The position numbers were made by a program, and so were the translations under genes. From Sinorhizobium sp. RAC02 (lineage in GTDB: Bacteria; Pseudomonadota; Alphaproteobacteria; Rhizobiales; Rhizobiaceae): DNA of 64,000 nt. Below, piece by piece: positions 33,135 to 42,091 of the stretch. Numbering within the stretch: the first letter of the stretch is position 1; each line of letters begins with the position of its first letter. The notes under the pieces were generated by a model that was given only the letters and a program-made list of their open reading frames with translations, was not told where the DNA came from and did not search any database. The stretch spans positions 1-64,000 of the forward strand of contig NZ_CP016450.1 of NCBI RefSeq assembly GCF_001713395.1, read 5' to 3'.

Positions 33135-34856
33135 CTACCGCGACCTGACAAGCCCGGAGAACCCGGCAACCGCCAGCAGGCTCAAGGCCCAGCCAACCAC
33201 CGACTGGAAAAAATAGTAGTTCAGTGTCATCGATCCATAGGGCTTCGTCGGGTCCGGCCTCCAGTACTCTTTCTGCCCGATCGACAACACCGGCAACAGA
33301 ACATCCAGCGAATACATCACGGAGTTGAACTCCGGGTAACTCGACGCCTCGGGTTGATCGCGGAAGCAGGAGAGCTGGTTCTGCCCGGCCAATGCCCGTC
33401 CAGGAAAGGTCTGGCTGCTCGATGGCATGTAGCGGTTTTCGGTTTGTTCGAGACCGCACATCGTCCATTCGAGGGAACGCAGGATAACCGGGCTGTTGGG
33501 CTTAATGGCGCCGTTGTGCTGGGCGAAGGCGAACACCCCGGTACCAATCGCCCAGAACAGGATCAGCCAAAGCAGGGCCAGTAGAGGCTGGCGTCCATAG
33601 CGGACGGTTATGGCAAGGATTCCATCCCTGAATGCCAGGCCAGCACGCAAGGCTGGATTTTTTGCCCGCGCTCGTCTTGCGCGCCGTTGCAGCCGCTCCT
33701 TCGCGATCAGGATGGTGCGGGCGTCCTCCTCATGACCCATCTCCCCCAGCACCGTCGAAAGCTGTTCGTAGGGTTGCGGCCAGAAATCCGCTTTCCATCG
33801 TTCCGGCGTCTGGCGCGCCAACCAGTCAAGCCTGCTTGTCGCATCCACCGGCCCGCCGATGATTGCGCCATACTGACACCGGTTCAGAAGCAGATCGCCG
33901 GTCTGCGGCCAGCTTTCCTGGTCGTCGTCGATTGCACCGATGGTCGTTGCCGTCAGATCGAGCATGCCCTCGATTGAAGCGCCCTGCCGGAGGAAGAATG
34001 CGCCTTCGATCGTGGCATGATTGAGCCTCAGCGCATACCCGCCTGGCTGGGATAGACTGGCCGATGAACAATCGATGTCGCCGCGAAAGCGAGCGCCAAG
34101 CAGCCTGGTTTCGCCGACAATTGTCGCCCCTCTGAGAGCGCAGTCGCCGCCGGCCACGATCGCGTCGCCGTTCAGCGCGACTTCGCCGGACCGCTCGATC
34201 CGGCCACCAACCGCATTGACGTCTCCGCCGAGGCGCACCGCCGACAGATTGATGCCACCTTGCACGTTGGCGCCGCGCAGGAGAATGCCACCCCTTACTT
34301 CCAGGCCACCGGCATCGAGGGCTGTTGTGTTAGGCGAGGTAATCGAGACTCCATCGGCCTCGAAGCTGGCGCCGATGCGAGCCCCAGAAAACTTCATCTC
34401 TCCGGTCACGGTCGCGCCGCGAATCGAGATGCAACCACGCGCTTCGAGCCGGTCGGCCTGCAGACCTGGCAAGACCGAGCCGTCGAGGAACAGATTGTCG
34501 ATTATCGCGGACCGCAGAATCGGGGAGGCTTCGAACCGGCAGTCCTTTAACCCGATGTCGCGCGGGATCCGGCAACCTTCCAGATCGAGTATGCCCGTCA
34601 CCCAGGCACCACTGACCCTCACGCCCTTCTCGTGGGAATGGTAGTTGTTGTTGCCCAGAATAAGAAAGCGCAAAAGTTCTGCACGCAGGGTGCGCTCGGG
34701 ATCATCGCTCTCCGGCAGCAAGCCGTCGCCCAGCCGGTCGAAATCACCAGAACTCAGATAGGCAGCGATCTTGGTTTCTGCGGCGCTAAGCGGCTCAAAA
34801 CTGGCAAGGCCGTACGCGGCGGCAACTGCGGCTCCGGCGCCCGCTTTCTCGTTCAT
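33135..34856 (-). CDS. Membrane protein with beta-helix-like N-terminal repeats
   Basis: A 573-aa protein from ATG 34856; no strong ribosome site is visible and the start is tentative. Residues about 75-330 consist of short repeats of the type ARGCISIRGATVTGEMKFSGARIG, pointing to a right-handed beta-helix similar to pentapeptide-repeat or bactofilin folds. Residues about 345-440 are charged and helical. Two membrane segments follow (LLALLWLILFWAIGTGVFAFA and, at the C-terminus, SVVGWALSLLAVAGFSGLV). Homologues are annotated as membrane-associated oxidoreductases, with no redox motif seen here. It is divergent from the antiporter operon. Confidence 0.75.
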   Translation of the reverse strand: MNEKAGAGAAVAAAYGLASFEPLSAAETKIAAYLSSGDFDRLGDGLLPESDDPERTLRAELLRFLILGNNNYHSHEKGVRVSGAWVTGILDLEGCRIPRDIGLKDCRFEASPILRSAIIDNLFLDGSVLPGLQADRLEARGCISIRGATVTGEMKFSGARIGASFEADGVSITSPNTTALDAGGLEVRGGILLRGANVQGGINLSAVRLGGDVNAVGGRIERSGEVALNGDAIVAGGDCALRGATIVGETRLLGARFRGDIDCSSASLSQPGGYALRLNHATIEGAFFLRQGASIEGMLDLTATTIGAIDDDQESWPQTGDLLLNRCQYGAIIGGPVDATSRLDWLARQTPERWKADFWPQPYEQLSTVLGEMGHEEDARTILIAKERLQRRARRARAKNPALRAGLAFRDGILAITVRYGRQPLLALLWLILFWAIGTGVFAFAQHNGAIKPNSPVILRSLEWTMCGLEQTENRYMPSSSQTFPGRALAGQNQLSCFRDQPEASSYPEFNSVMYSLDVLLPVLSIGQKEYWRPDPTKPYGSMTLNYYFFQSVVGWALSLLAVAGFSGLVRSR

Positions 34857-35302
34857 GAGTTGGATATCCGTTCGATGCCGGCCCGTTTCATCATGCGGTC
34901 TTTCCTCTCGCCACGACAGTCCCGGAATGGCTGTCGTCTCCGAGCTTCCGGCGAGGCGACAGGAACGGCGCTTCTTCGCCAACGTCGCGGCAGACCGATT
35001 TTCGTGGTCTGTTTTGCCTTGAGCCCGATTGATTTATCCGTTTTCAGCGCGGGTCAAGGGGCATCGGCCCCGTCACATTCAGCCGACGGCAAAAAGCGTG
35101 CAGTGAAACGACATACCGGACCCGAGGTATAGTTTCTGGATTCTATGCTGATCACAGCTCGCTGCGCGTGGTGCTAAGCTTGAGACTGGGATCTGTTCTT
35201 AGCCGCAGCCGGGGACGCGCCGGACTAAGCCAACGTCAGTAGGACCCAAGCATCCAAGACCGCATTTTGAAAGCCTGGGCGATGTCTGCAGACCAAGGAA
35301 AA
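34857..35302. other. Divergent intergenic region before the antiporter operon
   Basis: About 445 bases separating the minus-strand beta-helix gene and the plus-strand antiporter operon. It contains motif copy B at 35130-35157. No gene recognised. Confidence 0.5.
35130..35157 (+). repeat. Recurring intergenic motif, copy B
   Basis: Matches 27584-27611 at 26 of 28 bases. Core GGATTCTATGCTGATCAC lies at 35138-35155, about 150 bases upstream of the antiporter operon. Confidence 0.65.
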
Positions 35303-35812
35303 ATGCGAAAGCGTGTAGCGGACCTGCCGCGAGGCCTGGTTTTCCTCTGGGTCTTTTTGTTTGCCGTCTGGCTGGTGATCAATGCGTCCGTGGAGCTTCC
35401 GGTCGTTGCAAGCGGCGCGCTTGTATCCCTGGTCCTGTCGTGGATCTTCGTTCGAAGAACCGATGTCTGGCGCATCGAGATGACGCCCGGCAAGGCCCTT
35501 CATTTCCTTGCATATACGGGCGTGTTCTGTGTCGAAATGGTGAAGGCCAACATCGAGATGATACGCTATGTCTATGCTCCGCGCATCGACATCCGTCCTG
35601 GCATCGTGAAAATCAACGTTCGGCTGAGGTCGCCGATCGGCAGGGTGGCGCTGGCCAATTCGATTGCGCTCACGCCTGGTTCGCTTGTCATGGACATCAC
35701 GGACGACGCGATGTTCATTCATTGGCTCGACGTCAAGACTACGGATCCGGAAAAGGCGACCGGGATGATCGCCGGGCCGTTCGAAAAGCATCTAGGGGCT
35801 GTCTTTGGCTGA
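35303..35812 (+). CDS. mnhE: Mrp-type Na+(K+)/H+ antiporter subunit E
   Basis: A 169-aa membrane protein. ATG 35303 follows AAGGAA directly; an ATG at 35282 would add seven residues. GLVFLWVFLFAVWLVINASVELPVVASGALVSLVLSWIFV is the membrane part, and IDIRPGIVKINVRLRSPIGRVALANSIALTPGSLVMDI is the characteristic soluble MnhE/MrpE motif. The E subunit is needed for assembly of the multi-subunit antiporter. It is first in a seven-gene plus-strand operon; its stop overlaps the next start by 8 bases. Confidence 0.9.
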   Translation: MRKRVADLPRGLVFLWVFLFAVWLVINASVELPVVASGALVSLVLSWIFVRRTDVWRIEMTPGKALHFLAYTGVFCVEMVKANIEMIRYVYAPRIDIRPGIVKINVRLRSPIGRVALANSIALTPGSLVMDITDDAMFIHWLDVKTTDPEKATGMIAGPFEKHLGAVFG

Positions 35813-36065
35813 CACCCTTCTTCAGATCGCGGCTGTTTTGATCTTCTTCAGCATCGTCTTCGGCGTGTTGCGCCTGATCATCGGGAAGACCGCTGTCGAT
35901 CGCGTCGTCGCCATCGACATGCTGACAGTGGTTTCGATTTCAATGATCGCGCTCTACGCCCACGTGTCGGGACGCTTTCTCTATCTCGACGTAGCCCTTG
36001 TCTATGGGCTGCTGAGTTTCCTGGCCGTTCTCGCGATCGCCCGCTTTCTGGAAAAGGGGCCGTAG
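35805..36065 (+). CDS. mnhF: Mrp-type antiporter subunit F
   Basis: An 86-aa protein with three membrane helices from TTG 35805, overlapping mnhE. VFGVLRLIIGKTAVDRVVAIDMLTVVSISMIALYAH contains the conserved G.T..DRVVA.D.L pattern of MnhF/MrpF. A small structural subunit of the antiporter, in normal order after E. Confidence 0.9.
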   Translation: MADTLLQIAAVLIFFSIVFGVLRLIIGKTAVDRVVAIDMLTVVSISMIALYAHVSGRFLYLDVALVYGLLSFLAVLAIARFLEKGP

Positions 36066-36070
36066 TCATC

Positions 36071-36313
36071 GTGCTGGAACTTTTGGTCCTGTTGGTCTGC
36101 GGCAGTATTCTGGTGAGCGGTTTTTTGGCTGTTCTGCTGGATAATCTCATGGCCGCGGTGATCAGCGCCGGCCTCGCAAGCCTGTTTGCCGCCGTCTCCT
36201 ATGTGCTGCTTGCAGCACCCGACGTCGCCATGGCCGAAGCGGCGATCGGCTCGGGCCTCGCGACCCTGATTTTTCTCTACACCATCCGCAAAACCAACGG
36301 CGGGAAGGAGTGA
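36071..36313 (+). CDS. Antiporter subunit, MbhD-like (DUF4040)
   Basis: An 80-aa protein from GTG 36071 with three hydrophobic segments. The pattern AVISAGLASLFAAVSYVLLAAPDVAMAEAAIGSGLATLIFLYTI is that of the MbhD/DUF4040 family (APDVA..EA..G..L). In standard Mrp complexes this domain is part of the large MrpA subunit; here it is a separate small gene, as in Mbh-type and some Mrp-like archaeal and bacterial operons. It forms part of the ion path next to the antiporter-like subunits. Confidence 0.8.
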   Translation: MLELLVLLVCGSILVSGFLAVLLDNLMAAVISAGLASLFAAVSYVLLAAPDVAMAEAAIGSGLATLIFLYTIRKTNGGKE

Positions 36314-36316
36314 GAC

Positions 36317-36664
36317 ATGGCTGAGCTGATCGGTAGCTTCGTGATCCTGGTCGGTGCGTTTTTCCTCTTTTCCGCCGGTCTCGGCCTCTTGCGCATGCCC
36401 GATACCTATACCCGGATCCAGGCCGGCACGAAGGCCTCCACCCTCGGCAACATTCTGGTTCTTGCGGGCCTCGGCATCTACCATCCCGACTGGGCGCTTA
36501 AGCTGCTGATCGTCGCTTACTTCATCCTGATGACCAATCCGCTGTCGTCACACGCCCTGTCGCGGGCGGCCTATGCGATCCGGACACCGATGACGTCGAC
36601 CACGATGTTCGATGCATTGCGTGATGAAAACAGCAAGACGGAGAAGGAGGATGTCGCGCCATGA
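36317..36664 (+). CDS. mnhG: Mrp-type antiporter subunit G
   Basis: A 115-aa protein from ATG 36317 (AAGGAG upstream), with three membrane helices and the signature GLLRMPDTYTRIQAGTKASTLGNILVLAG of MnhG/MrpG, followed by LMTNPLSSHALSRAAY. The charged C-terminal tail after residue 90 is normal. Its stop overlaps the subunit B start by four bases. Confidence 0.9.
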   Translation: MAELIGSFVILVGAFFLFSAGLGLLRMPDTYTRIQAGTKASTLGNILVLAGLGIYHPDWALKLLIVAYFILMTNPLSSHALSRAAYAIRTPMTSTTMFDALRDENSKTEKEDVAP

Positions 36665-37359
36665 AGCGTGTCTTCACTCTCCTGGTGCTTGTGGCGTTCG
36701 GCTTCGTCTTTTCCGGTCTTGTCGGCGACTACAGCGAACGCCAGACGTTGTCCGCTCTGGCTCAATACTATCTGACCGAAGTGCCCCGCGAACTTGGTGC
36801 GCCAAATATCGTGACAGGCATTCTGATCTCGTTTCGCGGCTTCGATACGCTTGGCGAAGTCGCCGTGCTTTTCATGGTGGCGGCAAGTGTCGGTACGCTT
36901 CTTGGCGGCAGGAAGAGCGAGCAGGAGCCTTCCCAAACCGCGCCGGGCGAACAGGCCGTAGGCCCGAGCGAACTCGTGCGAAACGGTGCGGAAGTGGTGC
37001 TGCCGCTGATTTTTCTCTTCGGCGCCTATGTCATCATGAACGGCCACCTTTCGGCGGGCGGCGGGTTCCAGGGCGGAGCCGTCGTCGCGTCGGGCGTCAT
37101 GTTGTTCATGCTTGCCTATCCTCGCGGGTCGATCGACCACCGTTTTCTCAGCATCACGGAATCGCTCGCGGGCGTTCTCTATGTCTCCATCGGCATCCTG
37201 GGCATGATTTTCGCGGGGGGCTTCCTCGATAGCACGATCTTGCCGCGTGGTGATTTCGGGGCGTTTCTCAGCGCGGGTGCGATCCCGGTCATATCAGCCT
37301 TGCTCGGTATCAAGGTCGGTGCGGAGTTGAGTGTCATCATTGACCGGTTTCGCAGCTAG
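36661..37359 (+). CDS. mnhB: Mrp-type antiporter subunit B with MbhE-like N-terminal part
   Basis: A 232-aa protein. Residues 1 to about 80 (VFTLLVLVAFGFVFSGLVGDY...GAPNIVTGILISFRGFDTLGEVAVLFMVAA) correspond to the MbhE/MrpA C-terminal type segment with its FRGFDTLGE motif. A polar linker lies near 80-105. The rest is the MnhB/MrpB domain (PLIFLFGAYVIMNGHLSAGGGFQGGAVVASG). So pieces of the missing MrpA are carried here and in the preceding DUF4040 gene. Start overlaps mnhG. Confidence 0.88.
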   Translation: MKRVFTLLVLVAFGFVFSGLVGDYSERQTLSALAQYYLTEVPRELGAPNIVTGILISFRGFDTLGEVAVLFMVAASVGTLLGGRKSEQEPSQTAPGEQAVGPSELVRNGAEVVLPLIFLFGAYVIMNGHLSAGGGFQGGAVVASGVMLFMLAYPRGSIDHRFLSITESLAGVLYVSIGILGMIFAGGFLDSTILPRGDFGAFLSAGAIPVISALLGIKVGAELSVIIDRFRS

Positions 37360-37381
37360 GCATCAGGGAAGAGGGATCACC

Positions 37382-37750
37382 ATGGGATTGCCGGTATCAC
37401 AGATACTTCTCGCCACAGGCTTTGTCCTGGTGCTGACCGGTTTCTGGGGCATCCTGAGGCACCGCAATATCCTGCGCATCATCGTCGGCTTTTCGCTGGT
37501 GGACACCGGCCTGCACATTGTCATGGTGGCAACCGGCTACATCACCGGCGGTAGCGCGCCGATCATCGAGACGCTTCTCGGTCCCGGGGATGCGACCCCA
37601 TTGTCGGTCGATCCAATTCCTTCGGCGCTGGTCGTGACCGCCATCGTCATCGGCTTTTCGGTAACCGCTATCATGCTGTCTTTCGCAATCCGGCTCTACC
37701 AGACCAGCAAAACGCTTTCGATCGACGCTCTCACGGAGTCGAAATGGTAG
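37382..37750 (+). CDS. mnhC: Mrp-type antiporter subunit C (NuoK-like)
   Basis: A 122-aa protein with three membrane helices from ATG 37382 (AGAGGGATCACC upstream). GFWGILRHRNILRIIVGFSLVDTGLHIVMVATGY and DPIPSALVVTAIVIGFSVTAIMLSFAIRLYQ match MnhC/MrpC, the homologue of complex I NuoK. Its last 7 bases overlap the start of the fused antiporter gene at 37744. Confidence 0.9.
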   Translation: MGLPVSQILLATGFVLVLTGFWGILRHRNILRIIVGFSLVDTGLHIVMVATGYITGGSAPIIETLLGPGDATPLSVDPIPSALVVTAIVIGFSVTAIMLSFAIRLYQTSKTLSIDALTESKW

Positions 37751-40700
37751 ATAGTCTCCTGCAGCCGCTGAATATCTTTCTTCTCGGTCTTGGGGGCGGC
37801 TTTCTCATTCCGTTGCTGTACCGGATCGCCAAACCGCTCCCGGCGGCGGCGTTCGTCGTCTCACTCATGGGAATGACGGTGATTTCCGCCGTCTGCCTCT
37901 GGCGGCTGCACAACGGCGCTCCGGTGATCGAGGTGTTGACGGCCGGCAGCGTGCCGCCGTTCTCGATCAACCTGCGCTTCGGTCCCGCGGAAGGCTTCTT
38001 TTCCCTTTGCGTCAACATCATTGCGCTGCTCGGCGCATGGCATGTGTGGGACCGTCTGCGCGCGAGTTATCCAGCCCTGCTGCTCTACCTGATCCTGATC
38101 ATGGGCATCAACGGCATGGTGATGACCCGCGACCTGTTCAACCTGTTCGTCTTTCTCGAGATCGTGTCGATCGGGACGTACGGTCTTTTGGGATTTGAAC
38201 GCACGCCGGCGGCACTTGCCGCAAGTTTCAAGTACATCATGGCGACGGTGATCGCCTCGTCCTTCTTCCTGCTGGGGTCGGCTCTGCTCTACCACGTCAC
38301 CGGGACGCTCAACATCGACGAGATGATCGCCAACCGGGCACTGATCAGCGGCCCGATCGGAACGACCGCGTGCCTGTTCGTACTTGCCTGTCTGGTGATC
38401 GAATTGAAGCCGTTCCCGGCGAACGGGTGGGGGCTGGATGTCTACGAAACGGCCAATAGCGGCGTTGCCGCGCTTGTTTCGGTTGGCGTGTCGGCGGGCG
38501 TGTTCTTCGCGCTCTACAAGCTGCTGCCGCTCTTTGAAGACTACCTCGGCATTCTCGCTATCTCAGGCGGGATAACCTTCTTTTTCTCCAATCTTGCCGG
38601 GTTGCGTCAGAGCAACGTTCAAAGAATGCTGGGCTACTCCTCGATTGCGCAAATGGGGCTGCTGTGCCTTGCGCTTTCGCTGATGCACCAGCTGGGTGCG
38701 CAGGAGACGCTGCCGCTGGTGGCCGGCGGCCTGTTTATCAACCATTTCTTCGCCAAGGCCGGATTGTTCTGGCTGGCCGGCGTGGTCAACCGCAAGGAGA
38801 TCGGCGGCTGGTCCGACATTGCCGGCCGTCCGCTGCTTTTGTCTCTCTTCGCCCTTCTTCTCGTCGCGATTGCCGGCCTGCCGCCGTTTCCCGGGTTCTG
38901 GGCGAAGTGGGAACTCGTCATGCAGGTCGCCGCGGGCGAGCGATACATCTGGATCGCCGTCATCCTTGCTGGGTCACTGCTCGAAGCAGCCTACATGTTC
39001 CAGTGGTTCAAGCAGGCCATGCGGCCTACAAATGAGGGAACGCCGGTGACGCTCGGTCTTGCAAGGCTGGTGCCGGTGATCGGCTGCGCCGTGTTGCTGG
39101 CGGCAAGCGGCTATGCGGCGGCGGGTCTTGCGGACACCGCGTCCTTGTTGCTTGTCGCGCCGCTTTGCATCGGCGCCGGTCTCTATGCTCTCGATTGGCT
39201 TCCCGGCCGCATCAAATGTGCGTTGCTGCTGCTGGCGGTGTCCCTTGTCGGCCTCTGGATCGCGCGCGACATCGAGGGTACGGGTCGGTTGTTTGCCGTG
39301 CTGCTCACGGTCGGCGGGCTGGTTATCGGCTCCGCCGGTTTCTATCGCACGGATGCGCGACCCGGCTTCTATCCCATGATGGCGGTGTTGTTGCTGTCAA
39401 TCGTCAGCCTGCTACGCGCCTCGACCAGTCTCGAATTTTTCTTTCATTGGGAAATCATAACCCTTTCCTCCTACTTCCTGATCACGCTCGGGCGTGGCGC
39501 TCATCCCTACGCGCTGCCGTTCCTCCTGTTTTCCCTGGTGTCGGCGTTTTGCCTGCTCGCGGGCTTCGGCATGGCGACGAGCGCGAACGGAACCACGGCG
39601 CTTGCGGCCTTCGCCACTGCAGGCCCTGCCGCTGCACTTGCCTTCATGTTGCTGGCGGTCGGTTTTCTGATCAAGGCAGGTGCCGTCGGCGTGCACGTCT
39701 GGTTGCCCGGAGCCTATGCCGAAGCGGATGACGATCTGTCGGCTATGCTGTCGGCCGTCATCAGTAAGGTCGCCGTCTTTGGCCTGTTCATAACCACCTA
39801 CCTCGCCATCCGCTCTGAAGTCGGGCTCGAAATGGCACATGTGATGGGCTGGATAGGTGTCCTGACGACGATTGCCGGTGCGATGATGGCGCTTCAGCAG
39901 AGCGACATGAAACGCATGCTCGGCTATTCCAGCATGAGCCAGATCGGCTACATCATCACCGCAATCGCGCTGATGAGCCATCTCGGCTGGGTAACGGCCT
40001 TCTACCTTGTTGCCAATCATCTGATGGTCAAAGGCATCCTGTTTCTGGCCGTTGCCGGCGTCATCCTTCGAACCGGGACCAGGTCTCTGGAGCAGACCGG
40101 CGGCCTTGCCAGGAAAATGCCGCTGACGTTCGTGACCGCTACCGTTGCTCTGGTCTCGATGTCGGGGCTTCCGCCTTTGGCCGGTTTTGGCGGAAAATGG
40201 CTGCTCATCAGCGCGATGATGGAGAAGGGCTGGTACGGGCTGGTGGTCTGCGCCGTCGTGGCGACATTCCTCGGCTTCCTCTATATGTTCCGCTTGGCGC
40301 ATGCCGTCTTTCTGGCTCCGCCGCGGGGCGCGCGTCGTGATATCCGGGAAGCGCCGCTGCCGCTGCTATTGCCGCAGTTCGTTCTGCTCGCAGGCATCCT
40401 GGTGTTGTCTTTCTTTCCCAAGCTGCTCATGGATCCCGTTTCCGAAGCAATCGACCCCTATTTTGCCTCCACGCTGGTGTGGCAGGGCATGTCGCTCGAA
40501 ACCATCTACGGTTACTGGAATCCCGTTCCCGTCATGGTCGTCACCGTGGCGGCTGTGGCCGTGCTTCTGGCAGCGTTTCTGCTTCTCTACAGGGCGCAGC
40601 GCGGCTCGTCGGCCCCGGCGGGCATCGCCCGTTTCTTCACGTTCTATCGTATTGCCTTCACGCCTCTCGTGACACCGGTTGCCAACGCATTCTGGGGCGG

Positions 40701-40839
40701 GATATCCGATCTGACGATCGCTGCGGGTGGCGTGGCCCGTAGAAATTACACCGGAAACGGCCAGACATATGCACTTCATGTGCTCTGCTATGTTGTCTCC
40801 CTGTATGTGCTTGGCACATACAGTTTCTCGATCGATTGA
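37744..40839 (+). CDS. Double antiporter-like subunit (two NuoL/M/N-type domains in one chain)
   Basis: A 1031-aa protein. The first half (about 1-430) is a full proton-conducting-transporter domain: MNFNDLF-like region VMTRDLFNLFVFLEIVSIGTYGLLGF, a conserved Glu-Lys region IELKPFPANGWGLDVYETANSGVAALVSV and LPPFPGFWAKWELV. The second half (about 540-905) repeats the plan: FFFHWEIITLSSYFLITLG, GAVGVHVWLPGAYAEADDDLSAMLSAVISKVAVFG, QQSDMKRMLGYSSMSQIGYI and LPPLAGFGGKWLLI. Hydrophobic segments join and follow them. Normal MnhD is about 500 aa. This protein takes the place of both MrpD and the missing MrpA antiporter part. It ends the operon. Confidence 0.85.
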   Translation: MVDSLLQPLNIFLLGLGGGFLIPLLYRIAKPLPAAAFVVSLMGMTVISAVCLWRLHNGAPVIEVLTAGSVPPFSINLRFGPAEGFFSLCVNIIALLGAWHVWDRLRASYPALLLYLILIMGINGMVMTRDLFNLFVFLEIVSIGTYGLLGFERTPAALAASFKYIMATVIASSFFLLGSALLYHVTGTLNIDEMIANRALISGPIGTTACLFVLACLVIELKPFPANGWGLDVYETANSGVAALVSVGVSAGVFFALYKLLPLFEDYLGILAISGGITFFFSNLAGLRQSNVQRMLGYSSIAQMGLLCLALSLMHQLGAQETLPLVAGGLFINHFFAKAGLFWLAGVVNRKEIGGWSDIAGRPLLLSLFALLLVAIAGLPPFPGFWAKWELVMQVAAGERYIWIAVILAGSLLEAAYMFQWFKQAMRPTNEGTPVTLGLARLVPVIGCAVLLAASGYAAAGLADTASLLLVAPLCIGAGLYALDWLPGRIKCALLLLAVSLVGLWIARDIEGTGRLFAVLLTVGGLVIGSAGFYRTDARPGFYPMMAVLLLSIVSLLRASTSLEFFFHWEIITLSSYFLITLGRGAHPYALPFLLFSLVSAFCLLAGFGMATSANGTTALAAFATAGPAAALAFMLLAVGFLIKAGAVGVHVWLPGAYAEADDDLSAMLSAVISKVAVFGLFITTYLAIRSEVGLEMAHVMGWIGVLTTIAGAMMALQQSDMKRMLGYSSMSQIGYIITAIALMSHLGWVTAFYLVANHLMVKGILFLAVAGVILRTGTRSLEQTGGLARKMPLTFVTATVALVSMSGLPPLAGFGGKWLLISAMMEKGWYGLVVCAVVATFLGFLYMFRLAHAVFLAPPRGARRDIREAPLPLLLPQFVLLAGILVLSFFPKLLMDPVSEAIDPYFASTLVWQGMSLETIYGYWNPVPVMVVTVAAVAVLLAAFLLLYRAQRGSSAPAGIARFFTFYRIAFTPLVTPVANAFWGGISDLTIAAGGVARRNYTGNGQTYALHVLCYVVSLYVLGTYSFSID

Positions 40840-40856
40840 CCGGGCCGTGAGCTTAA

Positions 40857-40951
40857 GGCATGCCGCGCTAAAGTGTGAAACGGTTTTGCGAGAACGAGAC
40901 GCGCAAGGCAAAGACGCGCGTGTGCGTGAATCTGAAGGATCGCGACACGCG
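40857..40951. repeat. Rhizobial intergenic mosaic element (RIME-like)
   Basis: The sequence from AAGGCATGCCGCGC through CGGTTTTGCGAGAACGA to GTGAATCTGAAGGATCGCGA has the form of a palindromic intergenic repeat that I know to be widespread in Rhizobium and Agrobacterium genomes. CGCGCTAAAGTGTGAAACGGTTTTGCG and ACGCGCGTGTGCG...GATCGCGACACGCGT provide the two palindromic parts. It lies after the antiporter operon and runs into the 3' end of the convergent lipoprotein gene. Confidence 0.55.
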
Positions 40952-42091
40952 TTAGCGGGTGGCTGCTAGTGCCATCCCGCCCAGAATGCGTGTTGGAAGA
41001 AAGACGACCAGCGATGCGGCCCCCTCGAAGACGGATGCGCCATCGGCGAGGCTGGCCTGGTTTGCAGGCCCCTGATCGTCCCTGAGCAAGCTGCGCATCA
41101 GCTCGTTGTTGTTCACGAGATCCATCAGCGCCGGCGAGCTGGCAAAAACGTTGTGCGTGCCGCCATCGATGTCGGAGGCATCGACAACGGCGATCTCATT
41201 TTCCTGCAGCATGGGAATGTCGGAACCGCTGCCGACGCGCGCATGGCCGCCCGCCAGACGCCTGGAAATTCCGAGTGCCCGATCACGCCGCGAAACAACG
41301 ATGGTGAACGGCTTGGGGAGCGTCCCGATGTCGCGCATCTGGCTCTGGAACACATCGACGTCGATGTCCGGAGCGGCAAGCACCACGCCGCCTATTCGTC
41401 CCAGGGTCTTGCGACGGCCGGTCATTGCCAGGTCGCGCAAGGCCTCCATCACAACATAACTCCCCATCGAGTGCCCGACCAACAGAACTCTGCGCGCCTT
41501 CGTCTGCCCGGCAATTTCGATCGCCTCGGCAAGTCCCGCCCGACCGAAGATAGCGCTGTCGCGATCGAAGACGTAGAGCGGGAGTGAGCCGCCCGACGGC
41601 CATGCATAGTGGAGCGAAACCGCCCTGATGTTGTAGTCATGCGCAATCTGTGCGTTTCGAAAAACGCTGTCGGCAATGTTGTTGTTGTAGCCGTGGATGA
41701 AGATGACGATTTCGCGATCTTCCGGTGCGCGCTGGGCTAGCGCCGCATCGAGTTGTGCGATGAATTGCAGCCTCCCGTCGATCGGCCGGTATGCCTGCGC
41801 GGCAAAATGCCTGGCCGGATTTGGCAAGCGGCTACTTGTCTCGACCCTGCCCGATACATGGTTTCTGGGAATCCCGATGTCGAGTTTCGCAAAATTCAGC
41901 GTCATCGACCGTCCCGAGGAATAGGGCAGGGAAGGATTGCCCGAAGGATCGCGCGTGGTCGCGAGGTAGATGCTTTCCGTAGACTTCGGCTCCGCGCCGG
42001 ATGCCAACGGGGGGCCAAGAATGGCGCGGCCGCCACAGCCCGTCAGCGATACCAGTACTATCAGAAGAACATACAGTCGTACGGCGAACAT
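40952..42091 (-). CDS. DUF900 alpha/beta-hydrolase lipoprotein
   Basis: A 379-aa protein from ATG 42091, where a lipoprotein signal begins (MFAVRLYVLLIVLVSLTGC, Cys19). The longer frame upstream has no ribosome site. REIVIFIHGYNNNIADSVFRNAQIAHD is the oxyanion/HGYN block of DUF900, RRVLLVGHSMGSYVVMEAL contains the nucleophile Ser, and AAPDID supplies the acid. A His near DIDGGTHNVF completes the triad. It is probably anchored in the periplasm or outer membrane and acts as an esterase or lipase of unknown substrate. Confidence 0.85.
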   Translation of the reverse strand: MFAVRLYVLLIVLVSLTGCGGRAILGPPLASGAEPKSTESIYLATTRDPSGNPSLPYSSGRSMTLNFAKLDIGIPRNHVSGRVETSSRLPNPARHFAAQAYRPIDGRLQFIAQLDAALAQRAPEDREIVIFIHGYNNNIADSVFRNAQIAHDYNIRAVSLHYAWPSGGSLPLYVFDRDSAIFGRAGLAEAIEIAGQTKARRVLLVGHSMGSYVVMEALRDLAMTGRRKTLGRIGGVVLAAPDIDVDVFQSQMRDIGTLPKPFTIVVSRRDRALGISRRLAGGHARVGSGSDIPMLQENEIAVVDASDIDGGTHNVFASSPALMDLVNNNELMRSLLRDDQGPANQASLADGASVFEGAASLVVFLPTRILGGMALAATR

